The notes beneath the pieces were generated by a model, which was not told the origin of the DNA, ran no database searches, and saw nothing but the letters and a program-made list of their open reading frames with translations. Below, piece after piece: positions 1-8,946 of a stretch of DNA of 32,816 bases (the stretch's first letter is position 1; every line of letters starts with the position of its first letter). The position numbers and the translations under genes were made by a program. Source of the stretch: Methylotenera sp. (GTDB lineage: Bacteria > Pseudomonadota > Gammaproteobacteria > Burkholderiales > Methylophilaceae); NCBI GenBank assembly GCA_025359405.1, contig JANYGD010000001.1:1-32816 (forward strand), given 5' to 3'.

Positions 1-389
1 TTCATGGCTGCAATAAATGGCTGAAATGTATGCATCATGCCCATGACGTTAATATCAAAAATTGCTTGAAATGCAGCAATGTCTTCTTTTAGTTCAGTGA
101 GCGTGCCGCGGCTTACACCTGCGTTGGCAATGACGATATTAGGTGTGCCAAAACGTGCGATAAAATCTTGCGCTGCAGCATCTAGCGCTGTAGCGTCGCG
201 TACATCGAGCGCATAAATGGCGCAACTAACTTGGTATTGATTTTGCAGCTCGGCTGCGAGTTTTTGTAAGTGCTCACTTCGCCGCGCAACCAGGCCTATT
301 GCAGATTGTGTGTTGGCATAGCGTTTGGCGTATTCGTGCGCGAGTGCATTGCCAATGCCGCTGGAGGCGCCTGTGATAAATAGATTCAT
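1..389 (-). CDS. Short-chain dehydrogenase/reductase, 3' part cut by window edge
   Basis: The reverse strand reads from ATG at 387-389 to the window edge without a stop, about 129 residues. The N-terminus carries the Rossmann dinucleotide-binding signature TGASSGIG, followed by an ARR segment and by NAGVSRG, which matches the NAG motif of classical SDRs. The catalytic YxxxK region lies outside the window. Substrate cannot be told from this fragment. The gene lies on the same strand as dsbA but downstream of dsbA's strong terminator, so it is probably transcribed at least partly on its own. A second, complete SDR of different sequence lies at 30211. Confidence 0.85.
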   Translation of the reverse strand, partial: MNLFITGASSGIGNALAHEYAKRYANTQSAIGLVARRSEHLQKLAAELQNQYQVSCAIYALDVRDATALDAAAQDFIARFGTPNIVIANAGVSRGTLTELKEDIAAFQAIFDINVMGMMHTFQPFIAAM

Positions 390-430
390 AGCTATATAGT
401 GTACTAGGTTTTGGAAAAATAAGTTTTAGG

Positions 431-464
431 AAAAAATAAACCCGCTGAATGCTTTCAGCGGGTT
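431..464 (-). terminator. Rho-independent terminator of the argS-SPOR-dsbA strand
   Basis: A 9-bp perfect GC-rich stem, CCCGCTGAA / TTCAGCGGG, with a 4-nt loop spans 441-462. On the minus strand it is followed by a T-rich run (TTTATTTTTT). It sits after dsbA and before the SDR gene. Confidence 0.85.
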
Positions 465-482
465 GCCATAAATTAATTAACT

Positions 483-563
483 TTATTTGACAGCGTTATC
501 TTTTGACGGTGCTAATTTTTTAGGCAAAACTTTATTTTTAGTTTTTGCCTTTAATACTTTTTT
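483..563 (-). other. Candidate -1 ribosomal frameshift signal and trans-frame tail of dsbA
   Basis: On the minus strand the last sense codons of dsbA contain A AAA AAG (557-563), in the phase needed for tandem -1 slippage (the dnaX-type heptamer). After a 7-nt spacer comes a stem-loop (523-549) pairing GGCAAAA-CT with AG-TTTTGCC, with one bulged A and an AT-rich loop. The zero-frame TAA (551-553) lies in the spacer. The -1 frame stays open for 24 codons and encodes a Lys-rich tail (starting VLKAKTKNK) to TAA at 483-485, giving 241 instead of 218 residues. These elements are seen directly. That ribosomes use them is inference. A homopolymer sequencing error or a fixed indel in the A-run would look the same. 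Confidence 0.4.
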
Positions 564-1207
564 GCTGCGGGTGCCGCTTTTGCAGCTTTATCCTTGCGCA
601 CATTGTCGATAACGTAATCAGCTACTTTTAAGGCTTGTTCGTTACCTCCAGCTTGTGTTGCTGAAGTAAAGTATTTGCCGTCGATTACCAAGGTAGGTAC
701 GCCGGTTGCGCCTGAGGCACGGAAAATCTGTGCGGCGCGGTTAAGGTCGGTGTTAATGGTGAATGATTTAAACGCTTGCTCAACTTTTAATTTATCCAAA
801 CCACTTTGTAGGGCAATCCAATCAATCGCAGCATTTTCATCTGTTGGATTCAAAGTTTTTGTTTTATGAATTGCTTCAAATAATTTCGTATGTAGTTTTT
901 CGCCCACGCCCAAAGTTTCCATGGCGTAAAATGCTTTGGCCATCGGCGCCCAGCTCGGGTTTGGCAAACCTGGCACGCGTTTAAAATAAACATCTTTCGG
1001 CAATATTTTTACCCAAGCATTCAATGGTTCTTCCATGTGATAACAGTGCGGACAACCATACCAAAAAATCTCCATCACCTCGATTTTGGCGGGGTTATCA
1101 GTGGAAATGGGTTGCACAACTGTATCAAACTCGGTGCCTACTTTGGGGGCATCGGCAAAAGCTAATGTACTTAGTGCAAACATTAAAATGGCTAAAAACT
1201 TTTTCAT
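551..1207 (-). CDS. dsbA: Periplasmic thiol:disulfide oxidoreductase DsbA
   Basis: 218 residues with an N-terminal signal peptide (MKKFLAILMFALSTLAFADA, probable cleavage near residue 19). The thioredoxin-fold active site is CPHC in the context FWYGCPHCYHME, and the cis-proline loop appears as TGVPTLVI. CPHC is the exact DsbA redox motif. Family role: oxidises cysteine pairs of secreted proteins and is re-oxidised by DsbB. The start is supported by AAGGAA upstream of the ATG. The C-terminus is an Ala/Lys-rich tail ending at a slippery A-run (see the frameshift feature). It follows the SPOR-domain gene by 111 nt and is closed by a strong terminator. Length is close to the roughly 210 residues usual for the family. 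Confidence 0.95.
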   Translation of the reverse strand: MKKFLAILMFALSTLAFADAPKVGTEFDTVVQPISTDNPAKIEVMEIFWYGCPHCYHMEEPLNAWVKILPKDVYFKRVPGLPNPSWAPMAKAFYAMETLGVGEKLHTKLFEAIHKTKTLNPTDENAAIDWIALQSGLDKLKVEQAFKSFTINTDLNRAAQIFRASGATGVPTLVIDGKYFTSATQAGGNEQALKVADYVIDNVRKDKAAKAAPAAKKY

Positions 1208-1318
1208 TATTGATTCCTTATTTCATTCGTAAAAATACCATTTGCAAAATAACAATTTATGGCTAATAACGTTAGTTGAGTATAAAAGATGACAACTACG
1301 ACTAAATTTATGACCAAG

Positions 1319-1921
1319 TTACTGCGGTTTTGTTTCAGTATGCACCTTGATAAGATCCGTATTAAAGCCGTTAGTTGTAAGCTCGCCGCGCACTTTGTTG
1401 ATTTGCGTAATGTCGTTTAATGGCCCCACGCGCACACGATGCCAAATGCCTTTTTCAGGAATTGTAGCAGTTTGTACCAAGGCTTCAAAGCCTTGCAAAG
1501 CCAGCTTGGCCTTCATGTTGTCAGCTTCGGCCTCGCTTTGAAACGCGCCAACTTGCAAAAAATAATTATCTTTTTTTGTGGTTTGCGAATTATCTTTTAT
1601 TTCTTGCTCAGTCACGGTACTTTCAGTTTCTGGCAAAATGGTATAAAAATCAAACTTATTGTCGGCTTTATCCGGGTTTTCATCCTTCGGCAAAGCGCTT
1701 TCAGTTGCAACTTTGTCTTTTGGTAGTTTTTCAGAAGCACTATCGATATTTGGCTTGCTGACTTTTTTTTCTGCAAAAGGGCTATCAGCCCCTTTTAGAT
1801 ACATAGTAACCCATAGTGATGCGCCCACGCCAAGCAACAAACCCACCAACAAGCCTGTGAAAAACGGGCTGCCTTTGCTATTGCTGGCTTTTTGTGGCGC
1901 AGGTTTGTAATCTTTACTCAT
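1319..1921 (-). CDS. SPOR-domain membrane protein (FtsN-like)
   Basis: 200 residues. A short basic cytoplasmic N-terminus is followed by one transmembrane helix (about residues 19-44, GLLVGLLLGVGASLWV), a polar low-complexity linker rich in Lys/Asp/Glu, and a C-terminal SPOR domain (about 120-195, beginning YFLQVGAFQSEAEA). SPOR domains bind denuded septal peptidoglycan, and FtsN-type proteins activate division. The single-TM plus linker plus SPOR layout fits an FtsN-like protein, but the short essential FtsN segment cannot be recognised here, so no symbol is given. An SD (GAGGA) precedes the ATG. It lies 40 nt after argS, an arrangement common in betaproteobacteria and suggesting one operon. 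Confidence 0.85.
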   Translation of the reverse strand: MSKDYKPAPQKASNSKGSPFFTGLLVGLLLGVGASLWVTMYLKGADSPFAEKKVSKPNIDSASEKLPKDKVATESALPKDENPDKADNKFDFYTILPETESTVTEQEIKDNSQTTKKDNYFLQVGAFQSEAEADNMKAKLALQGFEALVQTATIPEKGIWHRVRVGPLNDITQINKVRGELTTNGFNTDLIKVHTETKPQ

Positions 1922-1961
1922 TGATAAATCCTCTAAATCTTATTGTTTTTTATTTTGAAAA

Positions 1962-3632
1962 CTACATTTTTTGCGGCGCACTTACGCCCAATAAATTTAA
2001 GCCATTTTTTAATACTTGCTGCGTTGCGACAATTAACGCTAGTCGCGCCAATTTGGTTGGCTCGTCTTCCACTAAAAATTTTGTATCATTGTAATAGCTA
2101 TGCAAATCACTTGCACATTCTTTTAAATAATTGGCTATTGCGTGTGGCGCCAAATCAGCTGCCGCATCGCTCACCACTTCTGGGAACTCGCTTAAACGTT
2201 GCATCAATTTCGTCTCGTTTGGCATGTTGAGCGGGCTTAAGTTCACGGTTTTTAAGCTTTTAACATCGCCGCCCCATTGCGCTAAAACGCTGCAAATACG
2301 CGCGTGGGCATATTGAATATAATACACAGGGTTATCATTGGTTTGCGCACGCGCCAAGTCGATATCAAACACTAATTGTGAATCGGCACGCCGTGCAGCG
2401 AGAAAATATCTAGTTGCATCACACCCTACTTCATCAATTAAATCACGCAAGGTGATATAACTGCCAGCACGTTTAGAAAGCTTTACCTCTTCGCCACCAC
2501 GCATTACCGTCACCATTTGGTGCAACACATATTCAGGCCAGTTTTTTAATGGGATGCCAACGTTCATTGCTTGTAAACCTGCGCGAACGCGCGTGATGGT
2601 GCTGTGATGATCGGCACCTTGTTCGTTAATCACACGATCAAAGCCACGTTCAAATTTATCAAAGTGATACGCTACATCAGGTACAAAATAAGTATAACTA
2701 CCATCGGCTTTTTGCATCACACGGTCTTTGTCATCACCATATTCCGTTGTTCGTAACCATAGTGCACCATCTAGCTTGTAGGTTTTACCACTTGACATAA
2801 GCTTATTTACAGTATTTTCAACTTTGCCATTTTTATATAGAGCGCTTTCTAAGGAAAACACATCGAATTTAATTTGAAACGCTTGTAAGTCCAAATCTTG
2901 CTCATGGCGCAAGTAAGCAACAGCAAAGTTGCGTATTGCTTCTGTATCATTGACATCGCCATTCGCAATTTCAGCTGTATCTGCTGCTCTTACAGTTTCT
3001 TTCGCCAAGAATGCTTTAGCTATATCTACAATATATTCACCCCGATAGCCATTTTCAGGAAAACTTGGAGCATCTACCGAAATGCCTTTGCAACGCGCTT
3101 GTACTGAAAGAGTAAGGTTATCAATCTGTACCCCAGCGTCGTTGTAGTAAAACTCGCGTGTGACATCCCAACCATTTGCTTCTAACAAGCGTGCTAAACA
3201 ATCACCCACCGCTGCGCCGCGCCCATGGCCAACATGCAACGGGCCGGTTGGGTTGGCAGATACAAATTCCACTTGAACTTTTTGATTTTGACCCGAATTG
3301 TTACGCCCAAATTCTGCGCCTTGTTGCAAAATTTCGCCTATGATGGTTTGCTTAGATTGCGCATTTAAAAAGAAATTGATAAACCCAGCACCCGCAATTT
3401 CCACTTTTGCGATATATTCGCTTTGTGGCAGCGCTTTGATTAAACTTGTCGCAATATCACGCGGATTTTGCCGCAAAGGTTTAGCCAACATCATGGCCAA
3501 ATTAGTAGCAAAATCGCCGTGTTCTGCAGATTTTGGGCGTTCAAGTACAATGTTAATTTGTGTGGTATCCGCACCAATGCTAGCGGCGGATCGGGTCAGT
3601 AAATCGGTAATGTGAGCTTTCAAAATAATCAA
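1962..3632 (-). CDS. argS: Arginyl-tRNA synthetase
   Basis: 556 residues, the usual size for a class I ArgRS. The HIGH-type motif is HVGH (about residues 133-136, in [14 protein letters not shown]), the KMSKS equivalent is KLSKR (about 384-388), and the C-terminal DALR-type anticodon-binding region follows (about 430-556). The protein charges tRNA-Arg using ATP. The start is odd: no in-frame ATG exists between the upstream stop (3654-3656) and the conserved N-terminus, so initiation must use TTG at 3630-3632 or TTG nine bases further in. No clear Shine-Dalgarno is visible. It is the first gene of the minus-strand run argS-SPOR-dsbA and is divergent from priA. Confidence 0.95.
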   Translation of the reverse strand: MIILKAHITDLLTRSAASIGADTTQINIVLERPKSAEHGDFATNLAMMLAKPLRQNPRDIATSLIKALPQSEYIAKVEIAGAGFINFFLNAQSKQTIIGEILQQGAEFGRNNSGQNQKVQVEFVSANPTGPLHVGHGRGAAVGDCLARLLEANGWDVTREFYYNDAGVQIDNLTLSVQARCKGISVDAPSFPENGYRGEYIVDIAKAFLAKETVRAADTAEIANGDVNDTEAIRNFAVAYLRHEQDLDLQAFQIKFDVFSLESALYKNGKVENTVNKLMSSGKTYKLDGALWLRTTEYGDDKDRVMQKADGSYTYFVPDVAYHFDKFERGFDRVINEQGADHHSTITRVRAGLQAMNVGIPLKNWPEYVLHQMVTVMRGGEEVKLSKRAGSYITLRDLIDEVGCDATRYFLAARRADSQLVFDIDLARAQTNDNPVYYIQYAHARICSVLAQWGGDVKSLKTVNLSPLNMPNETKLMQRLSEFPEVVSDAAADLAPHAIANYLKECASDLHSYYNDTKFLVEDEPTKLARLALIVATQQVLKNGLNLLGVSAPQKM

Positions 3633-3692
3633 CAGTTGTGCAAAAACAGTATTTTAACCTAAGCAGGCACTAGTCACCTACAACCATAATTT

Positions 3693-5903
3693 ATGTCACA
3701 AACCATTTTCAATATCGCGCTAGATGTGCCGCTTAATCGCACTTTCGATTATTTAAGCGGCGGTTTCATTGCGCGTGTTGGCAATCGTGTGGTGGTTCCA
3801 TTTGCCGGCCGCAATTTGGTGGGTGTGGTGCTGGAAATTAAACAAACTTCAGATTATCCTATCGAAAAATTAAAGCCCGTCAGTCATGTGTTTGATGATG
3901 TGGTTTTTGATAGCCATACCTTAAAGTTACTTAAATTTTGTGCAGATTATTATCATTATCCACTTGGTCAGGCGTTAATTTCTGCGTTGCCGCTACGTTT
4001 GCGACAAATTAAACCCGCTGTTTCTCGCAAGCAGTTTGCCTATCAGCTGCTACCAAATGCGGACATTAGCCAAATACCTGCGCGTAAAGTAGTTTTACAT
4101 CGAGTAATAGCTGCCCTGCAAGCCACACCAGTATTGGCTGCTAGCGAGCTTGCTTTTATCACTTTTGGCTGGCACAAAGCGATTTTGGAACTCAAAAATT
4201 TAGGTTTGGTGAGTGAGCATGAAGTGGTTGCGGTTAAGGCTTTCATGCCAATTTCAACGACAGAGCCAATATTGAATGACGAGCAAGTATCTGCCATACA
4301 AAATGTGTTAGTGCTTACTCACATTTTTAAACCTTGGTTATTACATGGAATTACGGGCAGTGGCAAAACCGAAGTGTACATACAAATACTGCGGAAAATT
4401 TTGCAGCCAATTTTAAAACAGCCACAAGCGCAAGTGCTGGTATTAGTACCAGAAATCAACTTAACTCCACAGCTAGAAGCGCGATTTAGAAGTCGCCTAA
4501 GTCAATATCCCTTAGTGACATTACACAGTAATTTAAGCGAAAGTGAGCGCTTACAAAATTGGCTGGCAGCTAGTACTGGTGCGGCTAAAATCGTGATTGG
4601 TACGCGTTTGAGCGTATTCACGCCGATGCCGCATTTGAAATTAATTGTGATGGACGAAGAGCATGATGGCTCGTATAAACAGCAAGACGGCATGCGCTAC
4701 CACGCGCGCGATGTAGCGATGGTGCGCGCCAAGCAGTTGAATATTCCCATTATTTTGGGTAGCGCAACGCCCTCTTTAGAAACCTGGCACAATTCAACAC
4801 AAAACAAGACACAGAAAAACCAATACGGTTTGCTGAGTCTGAAACAGCGCGCGGTTGAAAACGCCGCTTTGCCGAATATTTTTTGCATCGATACCGCAAA
4901 ATCTCCGACTGAAAATGGCTTATCACCTTTGCTGGTAAACGCTTTGCGCGAACGCCTAAAACGTGGTGAGCAAAGCTTATTATTTATTAACCGCCGTGGC
5001 TACGCACCCGTGCTGTATTGCAACGCTTGCCAGTGGGTGGCACCGTGCATGCGTTGTTCGGCAAGGCTGGTGGTGCACTTAAGCAAAAAACGCCTTGAGT
5101 GTCATCATTGTGGGCACGAGCAAAAAATTCCGCTGCAATGCCCAAGTTGTGGCAATGCAGATTTGCACCCTACTGGACAAGCCACGCAGCGCCTGGAACA
5201 AACTTTGCAAACTTTGCTGCCAACAGCGCACATTGCGCGAGTAGATCGCGACAGCATGCGCAACAAAGATGCACTGACCGATTTGCTCACGCAAGTACAC
5301 AATCAAGAAATCGACATTTTGGTGGGCACGCAAATGTTGGCGAAGGGACATGATTTCCCACATCTTACGTTGGTTGGCGTGATTGATACCGATAGCGCGC
5401 TGTACAGCCCCGATTTTCGCGCCAGCGAGCGACTCTTCGCGCAGCTGATGCAAGTTTCTGGCCGCGCAGGGCGTGCTAAAAAAGCGGGTGAGGTGCTTAT
5501 ACAAACTGCATTTCCGCAGCACGCTTTATTTGATGCGCTTCGCAGTCAAGATTACGTGAGCTTCGCCAATGCGCAACTGCAAGAACGTAGTGTGATGCAG
5601 TTTCCACCCGTGAGCTATTTTGCACTACTACGCGCCGAGGCCAATGATTACGCCCAAGTACAACAGTTTTTGAATCTTGCTGGCAATTTGGCGCGCGAGC
5701 TTAAACAAGATGTGATGATTTACGACCCAGTGCGCCCGCAAATGGAGCGCTTAAAAGGTATGGAGCGTGGACAGTTATTGTTGCAAGCCAATAGTCGAGT
5801 GGCTTTACAGCGATTACTTAAAAATTGGATGCCGCAATGTCGCGAGCTTCCAATTGCCACAAAAGTGCGCTGGAGTTTGGATATTGATCCACTAGAGTTT
5901 TAA
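3693..5903 (+). CDS. priA: Primosomal replication restart helicase PriA
   Basis: 736 residues, normal for PriA. An N-terminal 3'-DNA-end-binding region starts near residue 5. The Walker A motif is GITGSGKTEVY (about 219-229), the Walker B/DEAH-type motif is MDEEHDGSYKQ (about 319), and helicase motif III appears as GSATPSLETW. A cluster of eight cysteines (about 445-490: CNACQW, CMRC, CHHCGH, CPSCG) forms the two zinc sites. The VSGRAGR motif of the second RecA lobe is present. It restarts stalled forks by unwinding the lagging strand and loading the primosome. Translation starts at an ATG without a strong SD. It is divergent from argS with a 60-bp gap and appears monocistronic. Confidence 0.97.
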   Translation: MSQTIFNIALDVPLNRTFDYLSGGFIARVGNRVVVPFAGRNLVGVVLEIKQTSDYPIEKLKPVSHVFDDVVFDSHTLKLLKFCADYYHYPLGQALISALPLRLRQIKPAVSRKQFAYQLLPNADISQIPARKVVLHRVIAALQATPVLAASELAFITFGWHKAILELKNLGLVSEHEVVAVKAFMPISTTEPILNDEQVSAIQNVLVLTHIFKPWLLHGITGSGKTEVYIQILRKILQPILKQPQAQVLVLVPEINLTPQLEARFRSRLSQYPLVTLHSNLSESERLQNWLAASTGAAKIVIGTRLSVFTPMPHLKLIVMDEEHDGSYKQQDGMRYHARDVAMVRAKQLNIPIILGSATPSLETWHNSTQNKTQKNQYGLLSLKQRAVENAALPNIFCIDTAKSPTENGLSPLLVNALRERLKRGEQSLLFINRRGYAPVLYCNACQWVAPCMRCSARLVVHLSKKRLECHHCGHEQKIPLQCPSCGNADLHPTGQATQRLEQTLQTLLPTAHIARVDRDSMRNKDALTDLLTQVHNQEIDILVGTQMLAKGHDFPHLTLVGVIDTDSALYSPDFRASERLFAQLMQVSGRAGRAKKAGEVLIQTAFPQHALFDALRSQDYVSFANAQLQERSVMQFPPVSYFALLRAEANDYAQVQQFLNLAGNLARELKQDVMIYDPVRPQMERLKGMERGQLLLQANSRVALQRLLKNWMPQCRELPIATKVRWSLDIDPLEF

Positions 5904-5929
5904 ACAATTAGAATTTTAAGATTGTTTTT
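5903..5929 (+). terminator. Weak AT-rich terminator candidate after priA
   Basis: AACAAT and ATTGTT form a 6-bp stem (7 with a T-G pair) immediately after the priA stop, followed by a T-run. The stem has only one G/C pair per arm, so it is weak. Confidence 0.35.
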
Positions 5930-5993
5930 ACTATGCATGCCATGCCCAACAAAAAAGACAGTAAAATAGCGTTTTAGCTAAAACGGACAATTT

Positions 5994-6067
5994 GCGGGAT
6001 TGGTGAAATGGCATCACGAAACTTTCCCAAAGTTTAGTCGCGGGTTCGATTCCCGTATCCCGCTCCA
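5994..6067 (+). tRNA. tRNA-Gly (anticodon CCC)
   Basis: The cloverleaf can be drawn by hand. Acceptor GCGGGAT pairs with ATCCCGC (7 bp), the D-stem is GTGA/TCAC, and the anticodon stem AAACT/AGTTT closes loop TTCCCAA, giving anticodon CCC. The T-arm contains GGTTCGATTCC. Discriminator T and an encoded CCA (6065-6067) follow. It decodes GGG glycine codons. The thiD start codon lies only 12 nt after the CCA, so the tRNA and thiamine genes are probably co-transcribed and separated by tRNA 3' processing. Confidence 0.95.
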
Positions 6068-6079
6068 AAGAGAATTTTT

Positions 6080-6955
6080 ATGACACCAACACCACCAACC
6101 GTTCTTACCTTCGCCGCCACAGACCCTTGCGGCGGCGCGGGTTTGCAGGCCGATATTCTGGCGCTGGCAAGCATTGGTTGCCATCCTTTGTCTGTGGTCA
6201 CCGCCATTACCGTGCAAGATACGGTGGGGGTTGAAAGTGTGATGGCGCTGGACGCGGATTGGATTAATGAACAAGCGCGCACTATTTTAGAGGATGTGCA
6301 GGTTGCGGCCTTTAAATTAGGTCTTTTAGGCAGTATAGAGAATGTAGCCGTCATTGCAGAAATTATGGCCGATTACCCTGATGTGCCTTTGTTGATTGAC
6401 CCGATTTTAACCTCAGGCCGTGGCGATGAGCTGGCCAACGAAGAAATGCAAGCCGCATTATGTGATTTACTGTTTCCGCAAGCCACGTTGATAACGCCTA
6501 ATAGCCTGGAGGCTCGCCGCTTGGCGTTTTACGAAGAGGCAGAAGAAATTCAACATACTTCGCTTGACGAAGCCGCTATACGTTTGCTGGAGTTAGGTAG
6601 CGAATATGTGTTGATTACGGGTACCCACGAACGCTCAACAGATGTGGTGAACTCACTTTATGGTTCAAGCCCTTCTGGTGCTAGTGGACTCATTAAAGCC
6701 TACCATTGGGAACGGCTTGCGGGGAGTTATCATGGCTCTGGCTGTACGCTCACGAGTGCGATTGCAGCTTGTTTAGCACATGGCTTAAGCATGGAAGAAG
6801 CGATTCAAGAAGCGCAAGAATACACTTGGCAAACGCTTAAAAATGCTTTCCGCCCAGGCATGGGGCAGTTTGTACCAGATCGCTTTTTTTGGGCACGTGA
6901 AGAAGACGATGTTGCGGAAGCGACGAATGACAAAACGCCACTCATTCAACACTAA
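6080..6955 (+). CDS. thiD: Hydroxymethylpyrimidine/phosphomethylpyrimidine kinase ThiD
   Basis: 291 residues, slightly longer than the usual 260-270 because of a C-terminal extension. Ribokinase-fold features are the N-terminal ATDPCGGAGLQADI (substrate-binding region), HPLSVVTAITVQDT, DPILTSGRG, TPNSLEA, and the anion-hole/catalytic segment YHGSGCTL (about residues 218-225). It phosphorylates HMP to HMP-PP in two steps for thiamine synthesis. An SD-like AAGAGA lies in the 12-nt gap after tRNA-Gly. Its 3' end overlaps the inferred thiE start by 29 nt, indicating translational coupling. No TPP riboswitch is visible in front, unlike thiC. Confidence 0.94.
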   Translation: MTPTPPTVLTFAATDPCGGAGLQADILALASIGCHPLSVVTAITVQDTVGVESVMALDADWINEQARTILEDVQVAAFKLGLLGSIENVAVIAEIMADYPDVPLLIDPILTSGRGDELANEEMQAALCDLLFPQATLITPNSLEARRLAFYEEAEEIQHTSLDEAAIRLLELGSEYVLITGTHERSTDVVNSLYGSSPSGASGLIKAYHWERLAGSYHGSGCTLTSAIAACLAHGLSMEEAIQEAQEYTWQTLKNAFRPGMGQFVPDRFFWAREEDDVAEATNDKTPLIQH

Positions 6956-7559
6956 TGGTTTATATGCGATTACACCCGATATTGCTGATACTGATTTATT
7001 AATTACAAAAGTAGAAGCTGCGCTGCAAGGTGGGACGAGCATGCTGCAATACCGCAACAAACAAGCCAACCATAAGTTGCAAACAGAACAGGCGCGCGCC
7101 ATTTTGCCCTTGTGCAGGCAATATCAAGTGCCATTAATCATTAATGATTCTGTAAAGTTATGTTTAACGTTAAATGCAGATGGCGTACATTTAGGTGCAG
7201 ATGACGGAAATTTAGCAGAAGTTAGAGCAAGACTGGGGAAAGACAAAATATTGGGCGCTTCGTGCTATAACCGTTTTGATTTAGCAAAACAAGCGCATCA
7301 AGCAGGTGTAGATTATGTGGCATTTGGTGCCTGTTTTGCCTCATCCACCAAGCCCAACGCGCCTGTAGCAGATTTGAGTTTATTTGCAAAAGCGCAAAAT
7401 GAGTTACAAATTCCTGCTGTTGCAATTGGCGGCATTACTTTGCAAAATGCACCCTTGGTGATTCAAGCTGGGGCAAGCGCGATTGCAGTTATTAATGCTA
7501 TTTTTAATGTGGATGACGTAAAATCTACCTGTTCTCAATTTTCGAAGCTATTTATTTAA
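6927..7559 (+). CDS. thiE: Thiamine-phosphate synthase ThiE
   Basis: About 210 residues from the chosen ATG ([18 protein letters not shown]). The ORF-track start at 6843 would add 28 residues lying wholly inside thiD and unlike the family N-terminus, so I reject it; ATG at 6909 is a second possibility. Motifs are LQYRNK (pyrophosphate/phosphate binding), [28 protein letters not shown] and AIGGIT, all characteristic of the TIM-barrel ThiE family. It couples HMP-PP with thiazole phosphate to make thiamine phosphate. It overlaps thiD by 29 nt and ends 2 nt before hemL, so thiD-thiE-hemL look like one transcript. Confidence 0.92.
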   Translation: MTKRHSFNTNGLYAITPDIADTDLLITKVEAALQGGTSMLQYRNKQANHKLQTEQARAILPLCRQYQVPLIINDSVKLCLTLNADGVHLGADDGNLAEVRARLGKDKILGASCYNRFDLAKQAHQAGVDYVAFGACFASSTKPNAPVADLSLFAKAQNELQIPAVAIGGITLQNAPLVIQAGASAIAVINAIFNVDDVKSTCSQFSKLFI

Positions 7560-7561
7560 TC

Positions 7562-8860
7562 ATGACCTCACAAAACCAAATTTTATTTGAAAAATCTTTA
7601 AAACTTATTCCCGGTGGCGTCAATTCGCCGGTGCGTGCGTTTCGTAGCGTGGGCGGCACGCCGATATTTTTTAAAAAGGGCTTGGGTTCTAAATTGTGGG
7701 ATGCCGATGGCAAAGAATATATCGATTACATCAACTCGTGGGGCCCGATGATTGTTGGTCACGCACACCCAGAAATCATCGCAGCGGTGCAAGCGGTTGC
7801 TGCCAATAGCCTTTCATTTGGCGCACCTACTGGCTTAGAGCTAGAAATGGCGGAAATGATTAACAAGCTTGTACCAAGCATAGAGCAAGTACGGCTAGTA
7901 AGTAGCGGCACAGAAGCTACTATGAGCGCCATCCGCGTGGCGCGAGGGTTTACTGGCCGCAATAAAATTGTGAAATTTGAAGGTTGCTACCACGGTCATG
8001 CCGATGCGTTATTAGTAAAAGCGGGTTCTGGACTGCTGACATTTAATGATGCAAATGCTAAGGGCGCCCCAAGCTCAGCGGGCGTTCCAGCCGAGGTAGT
8101 TGCCGATACACTCACTTTAGAATACAACAATACGCAAGCGCTTGAAGATTTATTTAGCAAAATTGGCGATCAAATTGCCTGCGTGATTATTGAGCCAGTG
8201 GTTGGCAATATGAATTTAATTGTGCCGAAAATGGAGTTTTTGCAAACGCTACGTGCTCTTTGTACTAAACATGGCGCGGTGCTGATTTTTGATGAAGTGA
8301 TGACTGGTTTTCGCGTGGCTTTGGGCGGCGCACAAGCGCTGTATAACATCAAACCAGATATGACAACGCTAGGCAAAGTCATCGGTGGCGGCCTGCCAGT
8401 GGGCGCGTTTGGCGGGCGCAAAGATATTATGCAATGCCTTGCCCCGCTTGGTGCGGTGTACCAAGCGGGCACGTTGTCAGGCAACCCAGTGGCCGTTACT
8501 GCGGGTTTAACCACGCTCAAAATTATTCAAGAAAAAGGTTTTCACGAAAAACTTACTGCACAAACCAAAAAACTTGTAAATGGGCTAGTGCAAATGGCTA
8601 AAGATGCGGGTGTAACTTTTAGCGCACAAAGTGTAGGCGGCATGTTTGGCTTATATTTTATGAAAACCTGCCCTGCTTCTTTTAACGAGATTATGCAATC
8701 TGATAAAGAAGCTTTTAATAAGTTTTTTCACAGCATGCTTGATAGCGGCATTTATCTTGGGCCATCGGCATTTGAGGCGGGTTTTGTCTCGGCTGCGCAT
8801 AGCGATGCCGATATTGCATTTACGATTGAAGCTGCTAAAAAAGCATTCTCTGCGATTTGA
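7562..8860 (+). CDS. hemL: Glutamate-1-semialdehyde 2,1-aminomutase
   Basis: 432 residues, exact family size. The N-terminus [18 protein letters not shown] is the GSA-aminomutase signature. The PLP-binding class III aminotransferase region is present, with [26 protein letters not shown] (about residue 242-251), and the Schiff-base lysine in [18 protein letters not shown] (about residue 271). It makes 5-aminolevulinate in the C5 pathway of tetrapyrrole synthesis. It starts 2 nt after thiE. The hemE gene for a later step lies downstream after gltBD. Confidence 0.97.
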   Translation: MTSQNQILFEKSLKLIPGGVNSPVRAFRSVGGTPIFFKKGLGSKLWDADGKEYIDYINSWGPMIVGHAHPEIIAAVQAVAANSLSFGAPTGLELEMAEMINKLVPSIEQVRLVSSGTEATMSAIRVARGFTGRNKIVKFEGCYHGHADALLVKAGSGLLTFNDANAKGAPSSAGVPAEVVADTLTLEYNNTQALEDLFSKIGDQIACVIIEPVVGNMNLIVPKMEFLQTLRALCTKHGAVLIFDEVMTGFRVALGGAQALYNIKPDMTTLGKVIGGGLPVGAFGGRKDIMQCLAPLGAVYQAGTLSGNPVAVTAGLTTLKIIQEKGFHEKLTAQTKKLVNGLVQMAKDAGVTFSAQSVGGMFGLYFMKTCPASFNEIMQSDKEAFNKFFHSMLDSGIYLGPSAFEAGFVSAAHSDADIAFTIEAAKKAFSAI

Positions 8861-8946
8861 TGTATTATTTTGCCCTATGTGATTGATAGCTAGGCGTTTT
8901 AACGGTATTATTGAGGGTTCCGCTAAATGTTTTGTGATTAGATAAT

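Noticed and set aside
523-549. GGCAAAA/TTTTGCC hairpin after dsbA considered as a terminator
   Set aside because: It is followed by TAAAAAATTAG, not a T-run, and a far stronger terminator lies at 441-462; its position suits a frameshift stimulator better.
5079-5522. 147-aa minus-strand ORF inside priA
   Set aside because: It lies fully opposite the zinc-binding and helicase region of priA and has no recognisable domain.
6843-6926. Upstream extension of ThiE in the ORF track
   Set aside because: The extra 28 residues lie inside thiD and do not resemble ThiE N-termini; ATG 6927 gives the normal length.
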